Assembly (NCBI GenBank): GCA_963832875.1
Contig: CAWHWB010000008.1
Span: forward strand, 146,764 to 210,763
Source of the DNA: AP-15 sp963832875
Lineage (GTDB): Bacteria > Pseudomonadota > Alphaproteobacteria > ATCC43930 > CGMCC-115725
Length of the DNA stretch: 64,000 bases
Direction of reading: 5' to 3'
Both the position numbers and the translations under genes were made by a program. The notes below the pieces were generated by a model. It did no database searches. It saw only the letters and a list, made by a program, of their open reading frames with translations, and was not told the origin of the DNA. Below, in pieces: positions 1 through 10,523 of this stretch (its first letter is position 1; the number at the start of each line of letters is the position of its first letter).

Positions 1-142
1 CCGACCGAGTGAGCGCGCGGCCCGCGCCGCCGACCGTCTCGGGAGCACGGCTGCGAGACCTCGGTGAACATCGTCGCAGCGGCGCCAGCAGCAGGGCATG
101 TTGCGGTTACATGATCGTAAGCCAGCCGGGCGGCGGAGGGTG
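1..142. other. Window-edge non-coding stretch with a duplicated gene-end fragment
   Basis: No convincing gene. A short segment near 60-90 (core GGTGAACATCGTC, followed by GGCGCC) repeats the sequence at about 230-260 inside the 3' part of the adjacent amidohydrolase gene. It may be the eroded tail of a second copy of that gene lying left of the window. Confidence 0.35.
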
Positions 143-970
143 TCAGGCGCCCCGATTCCAGCCCCACCAGGCGCACAGCGCCGCGCCCATGACGAGCCGC
201 TTGTCCTCGTCGCCGAGCCACGGCAATTCCTCGGTGAACATCGTCACGCATTGGCGCCACGAGCACGGCATCTTGGTGATGTCGGTGCCCCAGAACATGC
301 GCTGCGGGCCGAAGGCGTCGTAGACCTGCCGCAAATAAAGGTGCAGCGCCGGAAACGGATAGGCCTCGCTCGAATAGTGCGGCACGCCGGTCGCCTTGAC
401 CGCCACATTGGGGAATTTGGCGAGCGCCAGCAATTCCGGCATGTGGGTCATCGCGGCTGCGTCCTTCAACGTGCTGGTGCCGCCGCGGCCGCCCAAATGA
501 TCGATCGTCAGGCGCAGTCCGGGGTGGCGCTCGGCGATCCGGCCGAGCTCGCTCAGCGAATCCGCCGCCAGGGCGGCGATCGGCACCCCGGCCTGCTCGG
601 CCGCCGCCCACAGCCAGTCGATCGTGCCGTCGCGCAGCCAGCGCCGCGCCGGATCGGCGAGGAACCCATAGCGCAGGCCGAGCATGCCCGGCTGCTGCCG
701 CCAGCCGGCGATCAGGCCGCGCGATTCCGCCCGGTCGAGCGGCAGCGCCCCCATGATCGCGAACCGGCCCGGATAATTCCGCACCGCCGCAAACGCCATC
801 TCGGTCGAATTCGGGTCCCACCCCGGCGGATGAATGATCGCCGCATCGACCCCGCCCTCGTCCATCAACGCAACTGCCTCCTCAGGGGTAAACGCCGTCA
901 CCTGCCGATGCGACAAATTGCTCGGCAACCCCGATCCCCACAGGTGAATTTGCGCATCGACAATCTGCAT
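143..970 (-). CDS. Amidohydrolase family protein (TIM-barrel metal-dependent hydrolase)
   Basis: A protein of about 275 residues that looks like the amidohydrolase-2 family (PF04909), metal-dependent hydrolases and decarboxylases with a TIM barrel. The N-terminus MQIVDAQIHLWG resembles the family's metal-binding strand, but the first His of the usual HxH is Gln (QIH). TIDHLGG in mid-protein supplies the conserved His, and FWGTDITKMPC near the C-terminus supplies the conserved Asp. The start is taken as ATG at 970, because GGAGAGG lies 5 nt upstream; a GTG at 976 is the alternative. Substrate unknown. A second, longer amidohydrolase lies 6 kb away, but the two are not in one operon. Confidence 0.8.
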   Translation of the reverse strand: MQIVDAQIHLWGSGLPSNLSHRQVTAFTPEEAVALMDEGGVDAAIIHPPGWDPNSTEMAFAAVRNYPGRFAIMGALPLDRAESRGLIAGWRQQPGMLGLRYGFLADPARRWLRDGTIDWLWAAAEQAGVPIAALAADSLSELGRIAERHPGLRLTIDHLGGRGGTSTLKDAAAMTHMPELLALAKFPNVAVKATGVPHYSSEAYPFPALHLYLRQVYDAFGPQRMFWGTDITKMPCSWRQCVTMFTEELPWLGDEDKRLVMGAALCAWWGWNRGA

Positions 971-1847
971 CGCCACCTCTCCGTTCGTTTACGCATCGGG
1001 CAGAGTCCCCCGCCGATAATCCCCTTGGCTGAGAGTTCTCGCTGCCGAGGGATCGCGGTGAGGCTTGCTGTTCACCGACGATCGCCGCCTCGCAAATGCG
1101 GCAGATCCCGCCGGGCGAGATAGCCGGCCGAGGCCAGTTTTCGAGGCCGCGGATGGCGGGCAACCGGCGCCGCATCTCGCGCTGCTGGTCGGGCGGCCGG
1201 TTTGGCGAGAGGCCCGCACCCCCCGGCTGCAACGTTTTATCATGAGCCGGCGCCGCGATGGTGACAACCGGAACCTCCCCCGCTGGGCTGGATCCGGCCT
1301 GCGCCCTGAGCGGACCTGGCGGCAAATTCCCGCCGAACCGGGAAATATCCCGGAATTTCTTGTTCCGACATAGTCAATATACCAAATCCATTAGTTAAAT
1401 CAAAGCCTTGTGCCGATCACACCGGTCGCCCAGCAGGGAATTCCTTGGCGACAGCAGGGAAACCTTTTCGCCTATCAGGGAAATCACGGGAATTTCGCCG
1501 TGTGCCACCGGGGTCTCCTTCCTGCGCCTCTCGGAACATCGCACATGAGTTTGACGACATTGCGGAGGGTGTCAAAACGATCGGCCGGCGCCGGGCAGGC
1601 TAGAAATCGAAAACTTGGCCCGGCGCTCCACCGCGGCCGGACACGGCATCGACCGGGATCATCACGTCGACCGTGTGGTCGATTGCCGATAGCGGCCGGG
1701 ATGGTATTTTTCGAACTTAACACACCCGAAACGGGGACGGCGGCTCAAATACGGTGACGGACGCCATGCCGGTGGAGATGACCGAGAAAGAGGGAGCGAG
1801 CAGGGACAAATCCGGTCCGATTCGACTCGTCCTCGACAAGTGAAAGC
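971..1847. other. Long intergenic region with CAGGGAA repeats
   Basis: About 880 bp between divergent genes with no believable ORF. It contains a 16-bp palindrome at 1338-1353 (CCGGGA-AATA-TCCCGG), then degenerate repeats of CAGGGAA/CGGGAA at about 1434, 1454, 1476 and 1487. An AT-rich patch at 1370-1410 is the only promoter-like stretch. The repeats resemble decayed intergenic sequence seen around old mobile elements in alphaproteobacteria (from memory). Confidence 0.4.
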
Positions 1848-3305
1848 ATGTCAGCCGAGCATGCAGCTCAACTATCGCCCAGTCCGCCGCCGGATCAGCG
1901 GCCCGCGCGGCGACGACGGCTATTGATTGGCGCGCTCGGCGCCCTAGTTCTGGCGGCCGTCTGCATATTCGGTATCCGGTGGATCCTCGCATCCCTCAAC
2001 ACCGTTTCGACCGATGACGCGTACGTCAACGGCCATGTGACCTTCGTCGCTCCCCGGGTCGCCGGCCAGATCTCTCGGGTACTGGTGGACGACAACTACC
2101 GAGTGTACAAAGGAGAGTTACTCGCCGAACTCGACAAGGAGCCGTTTGAGGACGCGGTTGCTGTGAATAGAGCGGCCGTCGATACCGCAGCCGCGAACCT
2201 GCGCGCGGCTAAAGCCACGGTGCGGGATATCGAAGCACAAGCACGGGCCCGGCGCTGGGGATTGCAGAACGCCGTACAGGATGTCGACAACAAAATCGCG
2301 CTTTTGCACGCTCGGGTAGCCGCTCTCGACAAGAGCAAGGCCGACTTGACGCTCGCACAAGCCGACTTCTATCGGGCGCAGCGCTTGCTGGGGACCCCGG
2401 CCGAGAGCCGTCAGGAGTTCGATCGAGCTCAAAGAGCCTTATCTACCGCCAGCGCACAAGTCACCAAATCGCTGGCTGAAGTTTACCAGGTTCGGGCCTC
2501 TTTGGGACTGCCGGCGCAACCCGATGGCGGCAAAGGTCTTGACCAAGTCCCGCCGGATCTCGACGAGACCTACTCTTCCGTCCTCGTGGCGCAGGCGGAC
2601 CTGATTGAGAGTGCGGCGCAACTTGGTGTCATCCATTCCTTTGACCAGAGCCCGAAGCAGATGCTCGAGCAGTTTGCAAAAGAGGGCGACATCGATCGTA
2701 CCTTCGCTCGGCTGGTGGCTGAGGCTCCGGCCGTCAAGCAGGCTGAGGCCAAGCTCGAATTCGCCAAACGCGCGCTCGCCCAGGCCGAACTAAATCTGCG
2801 CTTTTGCGACATCGTCGCGAAGATCGACGGGGTCATAACGCGGCGGAACGTCAATCCGGGCGATTACGTTCAGGTCGGGCAGAATTTGATGGCGATCCGC
2901 TCGCTGCGCGAGATTTGGGTCGACGCGAATTTCAAAGAGACGGAACTCCGATACTTGCGTATCGGCCAGCCTGTCGATCTATACGTCGACATGTATGGCG
3001 GCCGGCACGTGTTCAAGGGCCGGATTTCCGGCTTTACGGAGGGGACCGGATCGACGCTGGCCTTGCTGCCGGCGGAGAATGCGACCGGCAACTTCGTCAA
3101 GGTGGTCCAGCGGCTGCCGGTCCGGATCGATCTCGAAGGGTACAACCCGGACAAAGACACGCTGTTCATCGGTACGTCCGTTGTCCCCTACGTCTACATC
3201 AACAAGCCGCCTACCGGGCCCGATGCTGGGAAGTTTCTGCAAACCGTTCTGCCTCAGACACCAACCGTCGCCTTGCCCGGGGGTTCGCCGGGCGCCGACC
3301 AATGA
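1848..3305 (+). CDS. emrA: HlyD/EmrA-family membrane-fusion protein of a multidrug efflux pump
   Basis: 485 residues. A basic N-terminus (RRRR) precedes one transmembrane helix at about residues 25-48. The HlyD biotinyl-lipoyl-like segment follows (STDDAYVNGHVTFVAPRVAG), then a long alpha-helical hairpin at about 95-315. The returning half (NLRFCDIVAKIDGVITRRNV, VQVGQNLMAI) and a beta-barrel region rich in FKGRI/GTG come last. It is the periplasmic adaptor that couples the inner-membrane transporter to an outer-membrane channel. Its TGA overlaps the ATG of the DHA2 transporter gene (ATGA), so the two are translationally coupled. No outer-membrane partner or local regulator is present. The family is clear; the symbol is by analogy to E. 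coli. Confidence 0.85.
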   Translation: MSAEHAAQLSPSPPPDQRPARRRRLLIGALGALVLAAVCIFGIRWILASLNTVSTDDAYVNGHVTFVAPRVAGQISRVLVDDNYRVYKGELLAELDKEPFEDAVAVNRAAVDTAAANLRAAKATVRDIEAQARARRWGLQNAVQDVDNKIALLHARVAALDKSKADLTLAQADFYRAQRLLGTPAESRQEFDRAQRALSTASAQVTKSLAEVYQVRASLGLPAQPDGGKGLDQVPPDLDETYSSVLVAQADLIESAAQLGVIHSFDQSPKQMLEQFAKEGDIDRTFARLVAEAPAVKQAEAKLEFAKRALAQAELNLRFCDIVAKIDGVITRRNVNPGDYVQVGQNLMAIRSLREIWVDANFKETELRYLRIGQPVDLYVDMYGGRHVFKGRISGFTEGTGSTLALLPAENATGNFVKVVQRLPVRIDLEGYNPDKDTLFIGTSVVPYVYINKPPTGPDAGKFLQTVLPQTPTVALPGGSPGADQ

Positions 3306-4909
3306 CGGTCGCGACACTTTCGCCCCCGAGATCCGCTGCGGCACGCAATCCCTGGTTGGTCGCTGCCGTCGTCGTGGTGCCGACCTTCATGGAGGTGCTC
3401 GACACCACGATCGCGGTCGTCGCACTGCGCTATATCGCCGGCGGCCTGTCGGCGACCGTCGATGATGGCGAGTGGGTTCTCACCAGCTACCTCGCGGCCA
3501 ACGCGATTATCCTGCCGATCACCGGATGGTTGAGCGCCCATCTCGGTCGCCGCAACTACTTTCTGCTGTCGATCGCGGTCTTCACTCTCGCTTCCGGGTT
3601 GTGCGGCATGGCCGGCAGTCTCGGCCAGCTGATCCTGTTCCGGGTGATCCAGGGGTTGGCGGGCGGCGGTCTGCAACCAAGTAGCCAGGCGGTGCTGCTG
3701 GACGCCTTTCCACCGGAAAAGCAGGGCGCCGCGATGACATTGTTTGGCTTCGCTGCGCTGATCGCGCCGGTCGTCGGTCCGACCCTGGGCGGCTGGCTGA
3801 CCGACACCTACTCGTGGCGCTGGGTCTTTCTGATCAACCTGCCGGTCGGTCTGCTGGCGTTTGTCGGTTGCTACGCCCTGCTCCGCGACCCGACCTATCT
3901 AACCGCGCAGCGCATGGAGGTGAAGAAGCGGCCGTTCCATTTTGACTCGATCGGTTTGTCCCTGCTGGTCATCGTCATGGTCAGCTGGGAGGTGATGCTG
4001 AGCAAGGGCCAGGAATGGGACTGGCTGAGCGATCCCTTCTGGCGTGTGCAGACATTGGCGACTTTCTTCGTCGTGGGTTTGGTCATTCTCGTTTTCTGGG
4101 AGTTACGGCACCGCAACCCGGTGGTCAATTTTCGGGCGTTACACGAACGCAATTTTGCCGGGTGCTGCATCATCATCTTTTGCGCTTATCTGGCGCTCTA
4201 TGGAGCCAGCACTTCGTTACCCGGGTTGCTTCAGTCCCTCTTTGGCTATGACGCGCTGCGTGCCGGGCTGGTCATGTCGCCGGCCGGGGTCTTTGCGGTT
4301 TTGGCGATGCCGATCGTGGGCCGCTTGCTCGGCAGGGGCGCCGACGCGCGGTGGTTGATCGCTGCCGGGCTGCTGGTCATGACGGCAGGCAACTACTGGA
4401 TGTCACAACTGAACCTGGACGTGAGCCCGGGCCAGCTCATCTGGCCTCGGGTGTTGGTCGTCTTGGGACTGTCGATATGTTTTGCGCCCGCGAACGTAGC
4501 GGCCTACCTCTACACGCCATTGGAATTGCGCGGGGCAGCGGTCGGCCTATTGAGTCTGCTGCGCAACGAGGGGGGCAGCGTCGGGACCTCGCTAGCCCAG
4601 ACCTTCCAAGAGCGGCGTGATCAATTCCACACCCTGCGTCTTGGGGAGTATCTCGATCCCTTTAACGCGGCTGCGCACTCCTTCGTCGCGCACGCGCAGG
4701 CGTTCTTCCTCCAGCAGATGTCAGATCCGGTGGCGGCGCGGCAACTAGCTCTGCAGGAACTTGAAAATCTGCGACAGCAACAAGCTTCCTCGCTTGCCTA
4801 TTTCGATTGCTTTTGGATGTTTGCCGTGTTGACGTTTGTGCTCGTGTTCGTGGTTCTGTTTATGAAGCGATCAGTAGCTGAGAAAGGCGCTCGCCTTACC
4901 GGCGAATGA
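3302..4909 (+). CDS. emrB: DHA2-family MFS multidrug transporter (EmrB-like)
   Basis: 535 residues from the ATG at 3302, which overlaps the emrA stop. It is a drug:H+ antiporter of the 14-helix DHA2 group. Visible signatures are the first-helix motif FMEVLDTTIAVVAL, the loop motif GWLSAHLGRRNYF between helices 2 and 3, RVIQGLAGGGLQPSSQ, and the antiporter motif region LIAPVVGPTLGGWL. A long central hydrophilic/hydrophobic alternation and a terminal helix at FWMFAVLTFVLVFVVLF follow. The reading frame stays open upstream of 3302, but that part is a shadow of emrA. With EmrA it should export hydrophobic drugs or uncouplers; the actual substrate cannot be read from sequence. Confidence 0.88.
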   Translation: MTVATLSPPRSAAARNPWLVAAVVVVPTFMEVLDTTIAVVALRYIAGGLSATVDDGEWVLTSYLAANAIILPITGWLSAHLGRRNYFLLSIAVFTLASGLCGMAGSLGQLILFRVIQGLAGGGLQPSSQAVLLDAFPPEKQGAAMTLFGFAALIAPVVGPTLGGWLTDTYSWRWVFLINLPVGLLAFVGCYALLRDPTYLTAQRMEVKKRPFHFDSIGLSLLVIVMVSWEVMLSKGQEWDWLSDPFWRVQTLATFFVVGLVILVFWELRHRNPVVNFRALHERNFAGCCIIIFCAYLALYGASTSLPGLLQSLFGYDALRAGLVMSPAGVFAVLAMPIVGRLLGRGADARWLIAAGLLVMTAGNYWMSQLNLDVSPGQLIWPRVLVVLGLSICFAPANVAAYLYTPLELRGAAVGLLSLLRNEGGSVGTSLAQTFQERRDQFHTLRLGEYLDPFNAAAHSFVAHAQAFFLQQMSDPVAARQLALQELENLRQQQASSLAYFDCFWMFAVLTFVLVFVVLFMKRSVAEKGARLTGE

Positions 4910-5071
4910 GCCGCCTTGCGGGCGACTACTACACCGAAGGCCATCCTTACGCCCGCTTGTGGCCGAGTCGGGCGCGCTCGGTCCGGGTCGATTACCGCGG
5001 GGTTCGGACTTCGTTGATGACCAGCATCCGAGCATCAACTGAAACCGTGCCAGTCTGGTGGGCGGGATGCG

Positions 5072-6481
<1,410 letters not shown>

Positions 6482-6586
6482 CGGTCGAGAGTGACTCAGG
6501 CGGCGCGAACTTGTCCAGCGATCCCGGCGAACCGTCCCGCAGCCGTCGCCGCCGGAAGTGTTTCGCGGTGGCGCTGAGGCAACGGG

Positions 6587-7768
6587 TCAGTTGGTGCGGT
6601 CGAGATGGAAGAACTCGACGCAGTTGTCGGCCCAGATCCGGCGTTTGTCGGCTTCGGGGATGTCGGCGTAGATCTTGTCGATCAAGGGCCGCGAGTTCGG
6701 CCACTCGCATTCGATATGCGGGAAGTCGGTGGCGAACATGATCCGGTCGACGCCGACATGCTGGCGCTCCTCGATCGCGACCCGCTCGTACTGCACGCTG
6801 AAATAGACGTGATCGCGCACATAGTGGCTGGGGAGTTCCTTCAACGGCTGGAAGCCGAGATATTCCTGCGCCCAGCCGAGATGGCGCTGGTACCACAAAT
6901 CCATGTGCTCGAGCCAGAACGGGACCCAGCCGAGCCTGGTCTCGGCGAAGAACACCTTAAGCTTCGGGTGACGCTCGAACACCCCAGCCAAGACCAATTG
7001 CGCGATGCTGACCGACGGTGCGAGCCCGAAATTGCACAGCCATTCGAGAAACGGCCGGCGCAGCCGCTGCATGATGACCGGGTCTTCTTTCGGATACTTG
7101 AAGGTCGGCTGCGAGGCGCGGGCGCCGGTGCGGTAAAACTGGACGTGCACGGTGACCGGCATGTCCATATCGACCGCGGCGGCCCAGAATTTGTCGTCCT
7201 CGGGGGTCGGATAGCCCTTGGCGCTCGGCAGGGCGCCCATCAGGATGCCCTTCAACCCAAGTTTCTTGCAATGCGCCATCTCGGCGATCGCGTCGTCGAC
7301 ATTGGTGATCGGGATGACGCCCATGCCGATCAGGCGGTCGGGCGCCACCGCGCAATATTCTTCGGCGAGCCAGTCATTGTAGCCGCGGATCACCGCCTTG
7401 TAGACCTCGTCATGGCTGATGTTGCGCCAGAACACCGGGCCAGCGACCATCGCCGCGAACAGGACCTCGGCGTCCATGCCATCGCGGTCCTGCTCCTTGA
7501 CGCGCTGCTCGGGCGAGCCGGTGCCGGCGGCGTCGGCGACCTTGAGGCCGAAGGGCTGCCAGGTGCCCTCGGCCCGGCCGGCGCGCAGGTCGAGAAAATT
7601 CGCCTCAAGCAACGGCTGGCCTTCGATCATCAAGGCGTCACCGCCATCGGGCAGATGCACGGTGTGCGGCGCGCGCTCGCGGTGTTTTTCCGGCACCCGA
7701 TGCACCCACCGCTCGGGCGGCACTTCGAGATGACCGTCGCTCGACATCAGGGTGTATTTGCGCGCCAT
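6587..7768 (-). CDS. Amidohydrolase-2 family protein (decarboxylase/hydrolase-like)
   Basis: 393 residues of the PF04909 family, which includes metal-dependent decarboxylases such as gamma-resorcylate decarboxylase. The start MARKYTLMSSDGHLEVPPERW has the N-terminal metal site reduced to DGH, and the C-terminal catalytic Asp is in MFATDFPHIECEWPNS. Internal landmarks are IGMGVIPITN and VFFAETRLGWVPFWLEHMD. The start codon is supported by AGGAGGT 5 nt upstream of the ATG. Substrate unknown; the DGHLE/TDFPH pattern is common in actinobacterial and alphaproteobacterial paralogues linked to aromatic or xenobiotic breakdown. No operon partner. Confidence 0.82.
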   Translation of the reverse strand: MARKYTLMSSDGHLEVPPERWVHRVPEKHRERAPHTVHLPDGGDALMIEGQPLLEANFLDLRAGRAEGTWQPFGLKVADAAGTGSPEQRVKEQDRDGMDAEVLFAAMVAGPVFWRNISHDEVYKAVIRGYNDWLAEEYCAVAPDRLIGMGVIPITNVDDAIAEMAHCKKLGLKGILMGALPSAKGYPTPEDDKFWAAAVDMDMPVTVHVQFYRTGARASQPTFKYPKEDPVIMQRLRRPFLEWLCNFGLAPSVSIAQLVLAGVFERHPKLKVFFAETRLGWVPFWLEHMDLWYQRHLGWAQEYLGFQPLKELPSHYVRDHVYFSVQYERVAIEERQHVGVDRIMFATDFPHIECEWPNSRPLIDKIYADIPEADKRRIWADNCVEFFHLDRTN

Positions 7769-7940
7769 CCAGACCTCCTAGCGTTGCCACAGCCATAATA
7801 GTCGGCACCTGGAAGTCACACAAACTGACATGCCGCGCTTAGCTTAAGGAAGAGCGCGATCCCGGTTCGTGTCCGCTATCAGACGCTGACCATGGGTGAG
7901 TCCGAACGTTGCTCGGGCCGACGGGAGCGGCAGCTGCCGA

Positions 7941-8195
7941 TCACCCAATGTGGTCGCCCGCCCGCGAACTCGACCCCTCGCGGTCTTCGCGATTGTTTAC
8001 GACGCCGAAGCTCGCGGATGACATGCCGGCGGTATCGAGATCAATGCCCTCCACCGCCAGACCGCGCTTCAAGAGTTCCCGAATGGCCGAAGCGCGGCTT
8101 GGCATGCGGCGAGCAAATCGCCAGTCATCCAACACCTTCATTTCGTTTGTGTTCAGCATGATCTGCAAGCGCTCGGGCCTGTTCCGATCTGGCAT
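7941..8195 (-). CDS. Ribbon-helix-helix-type small DNA-binding protein
   Basis: 84 residues starting MPDRNRPERL. The core RLQIMLNTNEMKVLDDWRF followed by SRASAIRELLKRGL has the beta-strand, helix, helix spacing of Arc/MetJ/CopG-type proteins. The SRASAIRELLKRGL part is the typical second helix. The start is taken at 8195 because AAGGAGGT lies 6 nt upstream; an upstream in-frame ATG has no such site. It is divergent from the orphan response regulator across an AT-rich spacer and could regulate itself or that gene (inference). No toxin-like partner is adjacent, so an antitoxin role is not supported. Confidence 0.7.
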   Translation of the reverse strand: MPDRNRPERLQIMLNTNEMKVLDDWRFARRMPSRASAIRELLKRGLAVEGIDLDTAGMSSASFGVVNNREDREGSSSRAGDHIG

Positions 8196-8499
8196 ACCGC
8201 ACCTCCTTGTCCTCCTATAACGCAAACTTAGCCATAGGAGTCAACGGTGTCAATTACTAACTTTTGGCTATCGACACAGAACACGCGGTCGCACGAAATG
8301 AGCCAAATGCACTCATCGCGTACAATCCATCATCGATTGATTCGCAGTATTGATCTCATTATGCTTTTAGAAAGCAAAATACCTCATATAATTTTGAGAG
8401 ATTGTGTAATAAATGATTGTGTTGAAGGATTGGTTGATGCAGGCTGCTGTTTGCGATTTTGTTGAGGTGGACAGGATCTGCCGTATGAGAGGACAGCTT
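8196..8499. promoter_or_regulatory. AT-rich divergent intergenic region
   Basis: About 300 bp, markedly richer in A/T than its surroundings (notably 8225-8430). It separates the ribbon-helix-helix gene (leftward) from the response regulator (rightward), so it must hold promoters for one or both. The A/T richness suggests an acquired segment or a strongly bent promoter. No single -35/-10 pair stands out. Confidence 0.45.
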
Positions 8500-9219
8500 G
8501 TGAGCGACAATCCGCACGTTCTCATTGTCGATGATGATGTAGAGATATGCACTATAGTAAAAGAATACCTGAGCCAGGAGCGCTACCCGGTTTCGGTTGC
8601 CCATAATGGCAGCGAGATGCGCCGGATCGTCCAGCGATCGGCGGTGGATATCGCTCTGCTTGACTTGATGCTTCCGCAGGAAAACGGGTTGACGCTGGCT
8701 CGTTCGCTGCACACCGAAAATCCGGACATCGGAATCATCATGGTGACGGGACGTGGCGAGACCGTCGACCGCATTATCGGACTTGAGATGGGCGCCGATG
8801 ACTACCTGGTAAAACCGTTTCATCTGCGCGAGTTGCTCGCGCGCATTAAGAGCGTCAGGCGGCGCGCAGTGCCTTTGGTGACAAGCCAAACAGCAGGTGG
8901 CAGCTCGCAATTTCGATTCGCCGGTTGGCTCCTTGACGCCTCCGCGCGTGAGCTGTACGCGCCCGCGGGCAGGCGCGTTCGGTTAACCACGGGGGAGTTC
9001 GACCTGCTCGCGGCCTTTGTCAACCATCCCAATCAGCTGTTGAGCCGAGACCATCTCCTGGATCTGGCTCGGCACCGAGAGTCGGGCCCGTTCGATCGCA
9101 CCATCGATGTGCAGGTTGGACGTCTTCGGCGCAAGCTCGACGACGACCCGAAGCAGCCTCACCTGATAAAGACGTTGCGCGGCGCCGGGTATATATTTGC
9201 CGTGCCGGTCGAGGCGTAG
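8500..9219 (+). CDS. OmpR/PhoB-family response regulator (orphan)
   Basis: About 239 residues. The receiver domain (about 5-120) shows the acidic pocket HVLIVDDDVE, the phospho-Asp in IALLDLMLPQENGL, the conserved Thr in IIMVTGRGE, and the Lys in DDYLVKPFHLRELLARI. The C-terminal winged helix (about 140-235) includes LTTGEFDLLAAFVNHPNQLLSRDHLL and the recognition/wing region TIDVQVGRLRRKLDDD...LIKTLRGAGYIF, the OmpR/PhoB type. Start: GTG at 8500 has AGAGGA 6 nt upstream and gives the usual family length; ATGs at 8485 and 8413 are alternatives. No histidine kinase is adjacent, so the cognate sensor must lie elsewhere. The 5' region is AT-rich. Confidence 0.88.
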   Translation: MSDNPHVLIVDDDVEICTIVKEYLSQERYPVSVAHNGSEMRRIVQRSAVDIALLDLMLPQENGLTLARSLHTENPDIGIIMVTGRGETVDRIIGLEMGADDYLVKPFHLRELLARIKSVRRRAVPLVTSQTAGGSSQFRFAGWLLDASARELYAPAGRRVRLTTGEFDLLAAFVNHPNQLLSRDHLLDLARHRESGPFDRTIDVQVGRLRRKLDDDPKQPHLIKTLRGAGYIFAVPVEA

Positions 9220-9287
9220 CCGATAGCGCACCAATCGGTCTCGGCAGCCTGCCGCCATGCTGGTCTTAAATCGCGATTCGCGGCACC

Positions 9288-9491
9288 CTATAAGGTATCC
9301 GTCTGATACTGCACCAGAGCGCCGGGGGCCGGGCAATAGCCGAGGCAGTCGCCGCAGCCGGTGCATTTCTCCGCCTGCACTTCATAGAGGTGGCGCGGCT
9401 CCAACAGCATCGGGCGGATTGCCGATTCGGGGCAGACCTCGCGGCACAAGCCGCAGGAATTGCAGATCGCGTAATCGATCCGCACCTTCAT
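9288..9491 (-). CDS. Bacterial-type 2[4Fe-4S] ferredoxin
   Basis: 67 residues from the ATG at 9491 (MKVRIDYAICNSCGLC). It has two canonical cluster motifs: C10-x2-C13-x2-C16-x3-C20-Pro and C43-x2-C46-x2-C49-x3-C53-Pro. It is a small soluble electron carrier. The in-frame extension upstream to 9650 reads through a palindromic intergenic repeat and is not protein-coding. It is the last gene of the five-gene minus-strand cluster with two ferritin-like proteins, another ferredoxin and a LigB-type dioxygenase, so it probably supplies electrons to one of the diiron proteins (inference). Confidence 0.85.
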   Translation of the reverse strand: MKVRIDYAICNSCGLCREVCPESAIRPMLLEPRHLYEVQAEKCTGCGDCLGYCPAPGALVQYQTDTL

Positions 9492-9533
9492 CGCCGCACC
9501 ACTACGAAGCGCCGCCAGCGACATTTTTTCGTC

Positions 9534-9553
9534 ATTCCCGCGAAAGCGGGAAT
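9534..9553. repeat. Dispersed palindromic intergenic repeat
   Basis: A perfect hairpin, ATTCCCGC-GAAA-GCGGGAAT, followed by CCAGGA. The same core recurs at 53024-53043, and a degraded version lies near 10437. It looks like a chromosomal REP/RPE-type repeat, here between a diiron-protein gene and a ferredoxin gene. Confidence 0.7.
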
Positions 9554-9654
9554 CCAGGACGCGCGACAGGGCCTGACTTGGTTCGCTCCGCGAGCAAGCT
9601 CTGGACCTTCGCTTTCGCGGGGGCGACGAATGAGGCGTTCGTACCGGCATCGCT

Positions 9655-10374
9655 TCATCGGATGCCGCCGACCTGGTGCAACAGGTAGCCCAATGCCTCC
9701 TCGACCGGCTGCTGCGTCTGCGGCGTGGCGCACAGGAAATCGATCTGGAACTTGCCTTCCATAAAGTGCATCAGCTCTTCGTCGCGCTGCGAGAGATGCT
9801 CGTGCCGCACCAGCGGGTCGGCGACCCGGTCGAGATAGGCCATGATGCCGATGCAGGCGTTGGCTTCCTGGTAATAATTCTGTGCCGCCCGCGCCAAAGG
9901 ATGAATGTGCGGGAACATCATCGACATGCCGAAATAGGCCGGCAAGGGCTGGGCGTTGGCCGCGGCAATGTCCATCAGCTCGCGTTCGTTTTTGATCCAG
10001 CCTTTGCCGAGCAGGACGTCGGCGTGCAGCTTCGAATGCTTACACTCGTCCCAGATCTGGCGGGCGCGCATGCGCTGCAGATCGATGTAGCGCTGCTGGT
10101 CGGCGATATCGACCGACAATAGCTGGCCCGACATCTGCTTGATCGACATGTGCACGCCTTCGGCGGCATAGCCGCGCAGGGCGCGTTCCTTCTTCCAGTC
10201 GTCGTCGTTGCTGGCCAATTCGCGCTCGATCTCGGCGAGCGTGCGCTCTAATGAGATTTCCCAGCCCTTCACGCATTGCTCGCGGGTCAGGCGCAGCCGG
10301 AACTCGGCTCCGGGCGCACCCGGCATCGTCGGCCACACCCACTTGTCGCAGAACTGTTCGAGGATCGGATGCAT
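9655..10374 (-). CDS. Ferritin-like diiron-carboxylate protein (cluster member A)
   Basis: 239 residues, all-alpha in character, with two ExxH motifs. They are E110-C-K-H113 (in RQIWDECKHSKLHADVL) and E200-L-M-H203 (in RDEELMHFMEG). Candidate first- and third-helix ligands are E72 (AAEGVHM) and E170 (NYYQEANA). This is the complete ligand set of a ferritin-like diiron site as in phenylacetyl-CoA oxygenase subunits, rubrerythrins and related oxidases. The substrate cannot be told from sequence. It lies between two ferredoxin genes in a minus-strand cluster headed by a LigB-type dioxygenase, which argues for an O2-using enzyme fed by ferredoxin. I do not recognise a named family. Confidence 0.7.
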   Translation of the reverse strand: MHPILEQFCDKWVWPTMPGAPGAEFRLRLTREQCVKGWEISLERTLAEIERELASNDDDWKKERALRGYAAEGVHMSIKQMSGQLLSVDIADQQRYIDLQRMRARQIWDECKHSKLHADVLLGKGWIKNERELMDIAAANAQPLPAYFGMSMMFPHIHPLARAAQNYYQEANACIGIMAYLDRVADPLVRHEHLSQRDEELMHFMEGKFQIDFLCATPQTQQPVEEALGYLLHQVGGIR

Positions 10375-10523
10375 CCGCGTCTCCGTGCCTAAGCCTCTGG
10401 CCGCTCCGAAGCGGCGCTTATCATTTCACCGTCGTTCCCGCGCAAGCGTGGCCCAGAGCAACGATCTGGGGCCTGGGGAATGACGGATGTGCATGTGAAA
10501 AGGCCCTTTTCAAGTCGCGCACC

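Noticed and set aside
98..1123. Long plus-strand ORF (341 codons) over the first amidohydrolase gene
   Set aside because: Arg/His/Gly-rich shadow of the minus-strand gene, with no recognisable domain.
6605..7798. 397-codon plus-strand ORF opposite the second amidohydrolase
   Set aside because: Exact antisense of a gene with clear motifs; its composition is typical of GC-rich antisense frames.
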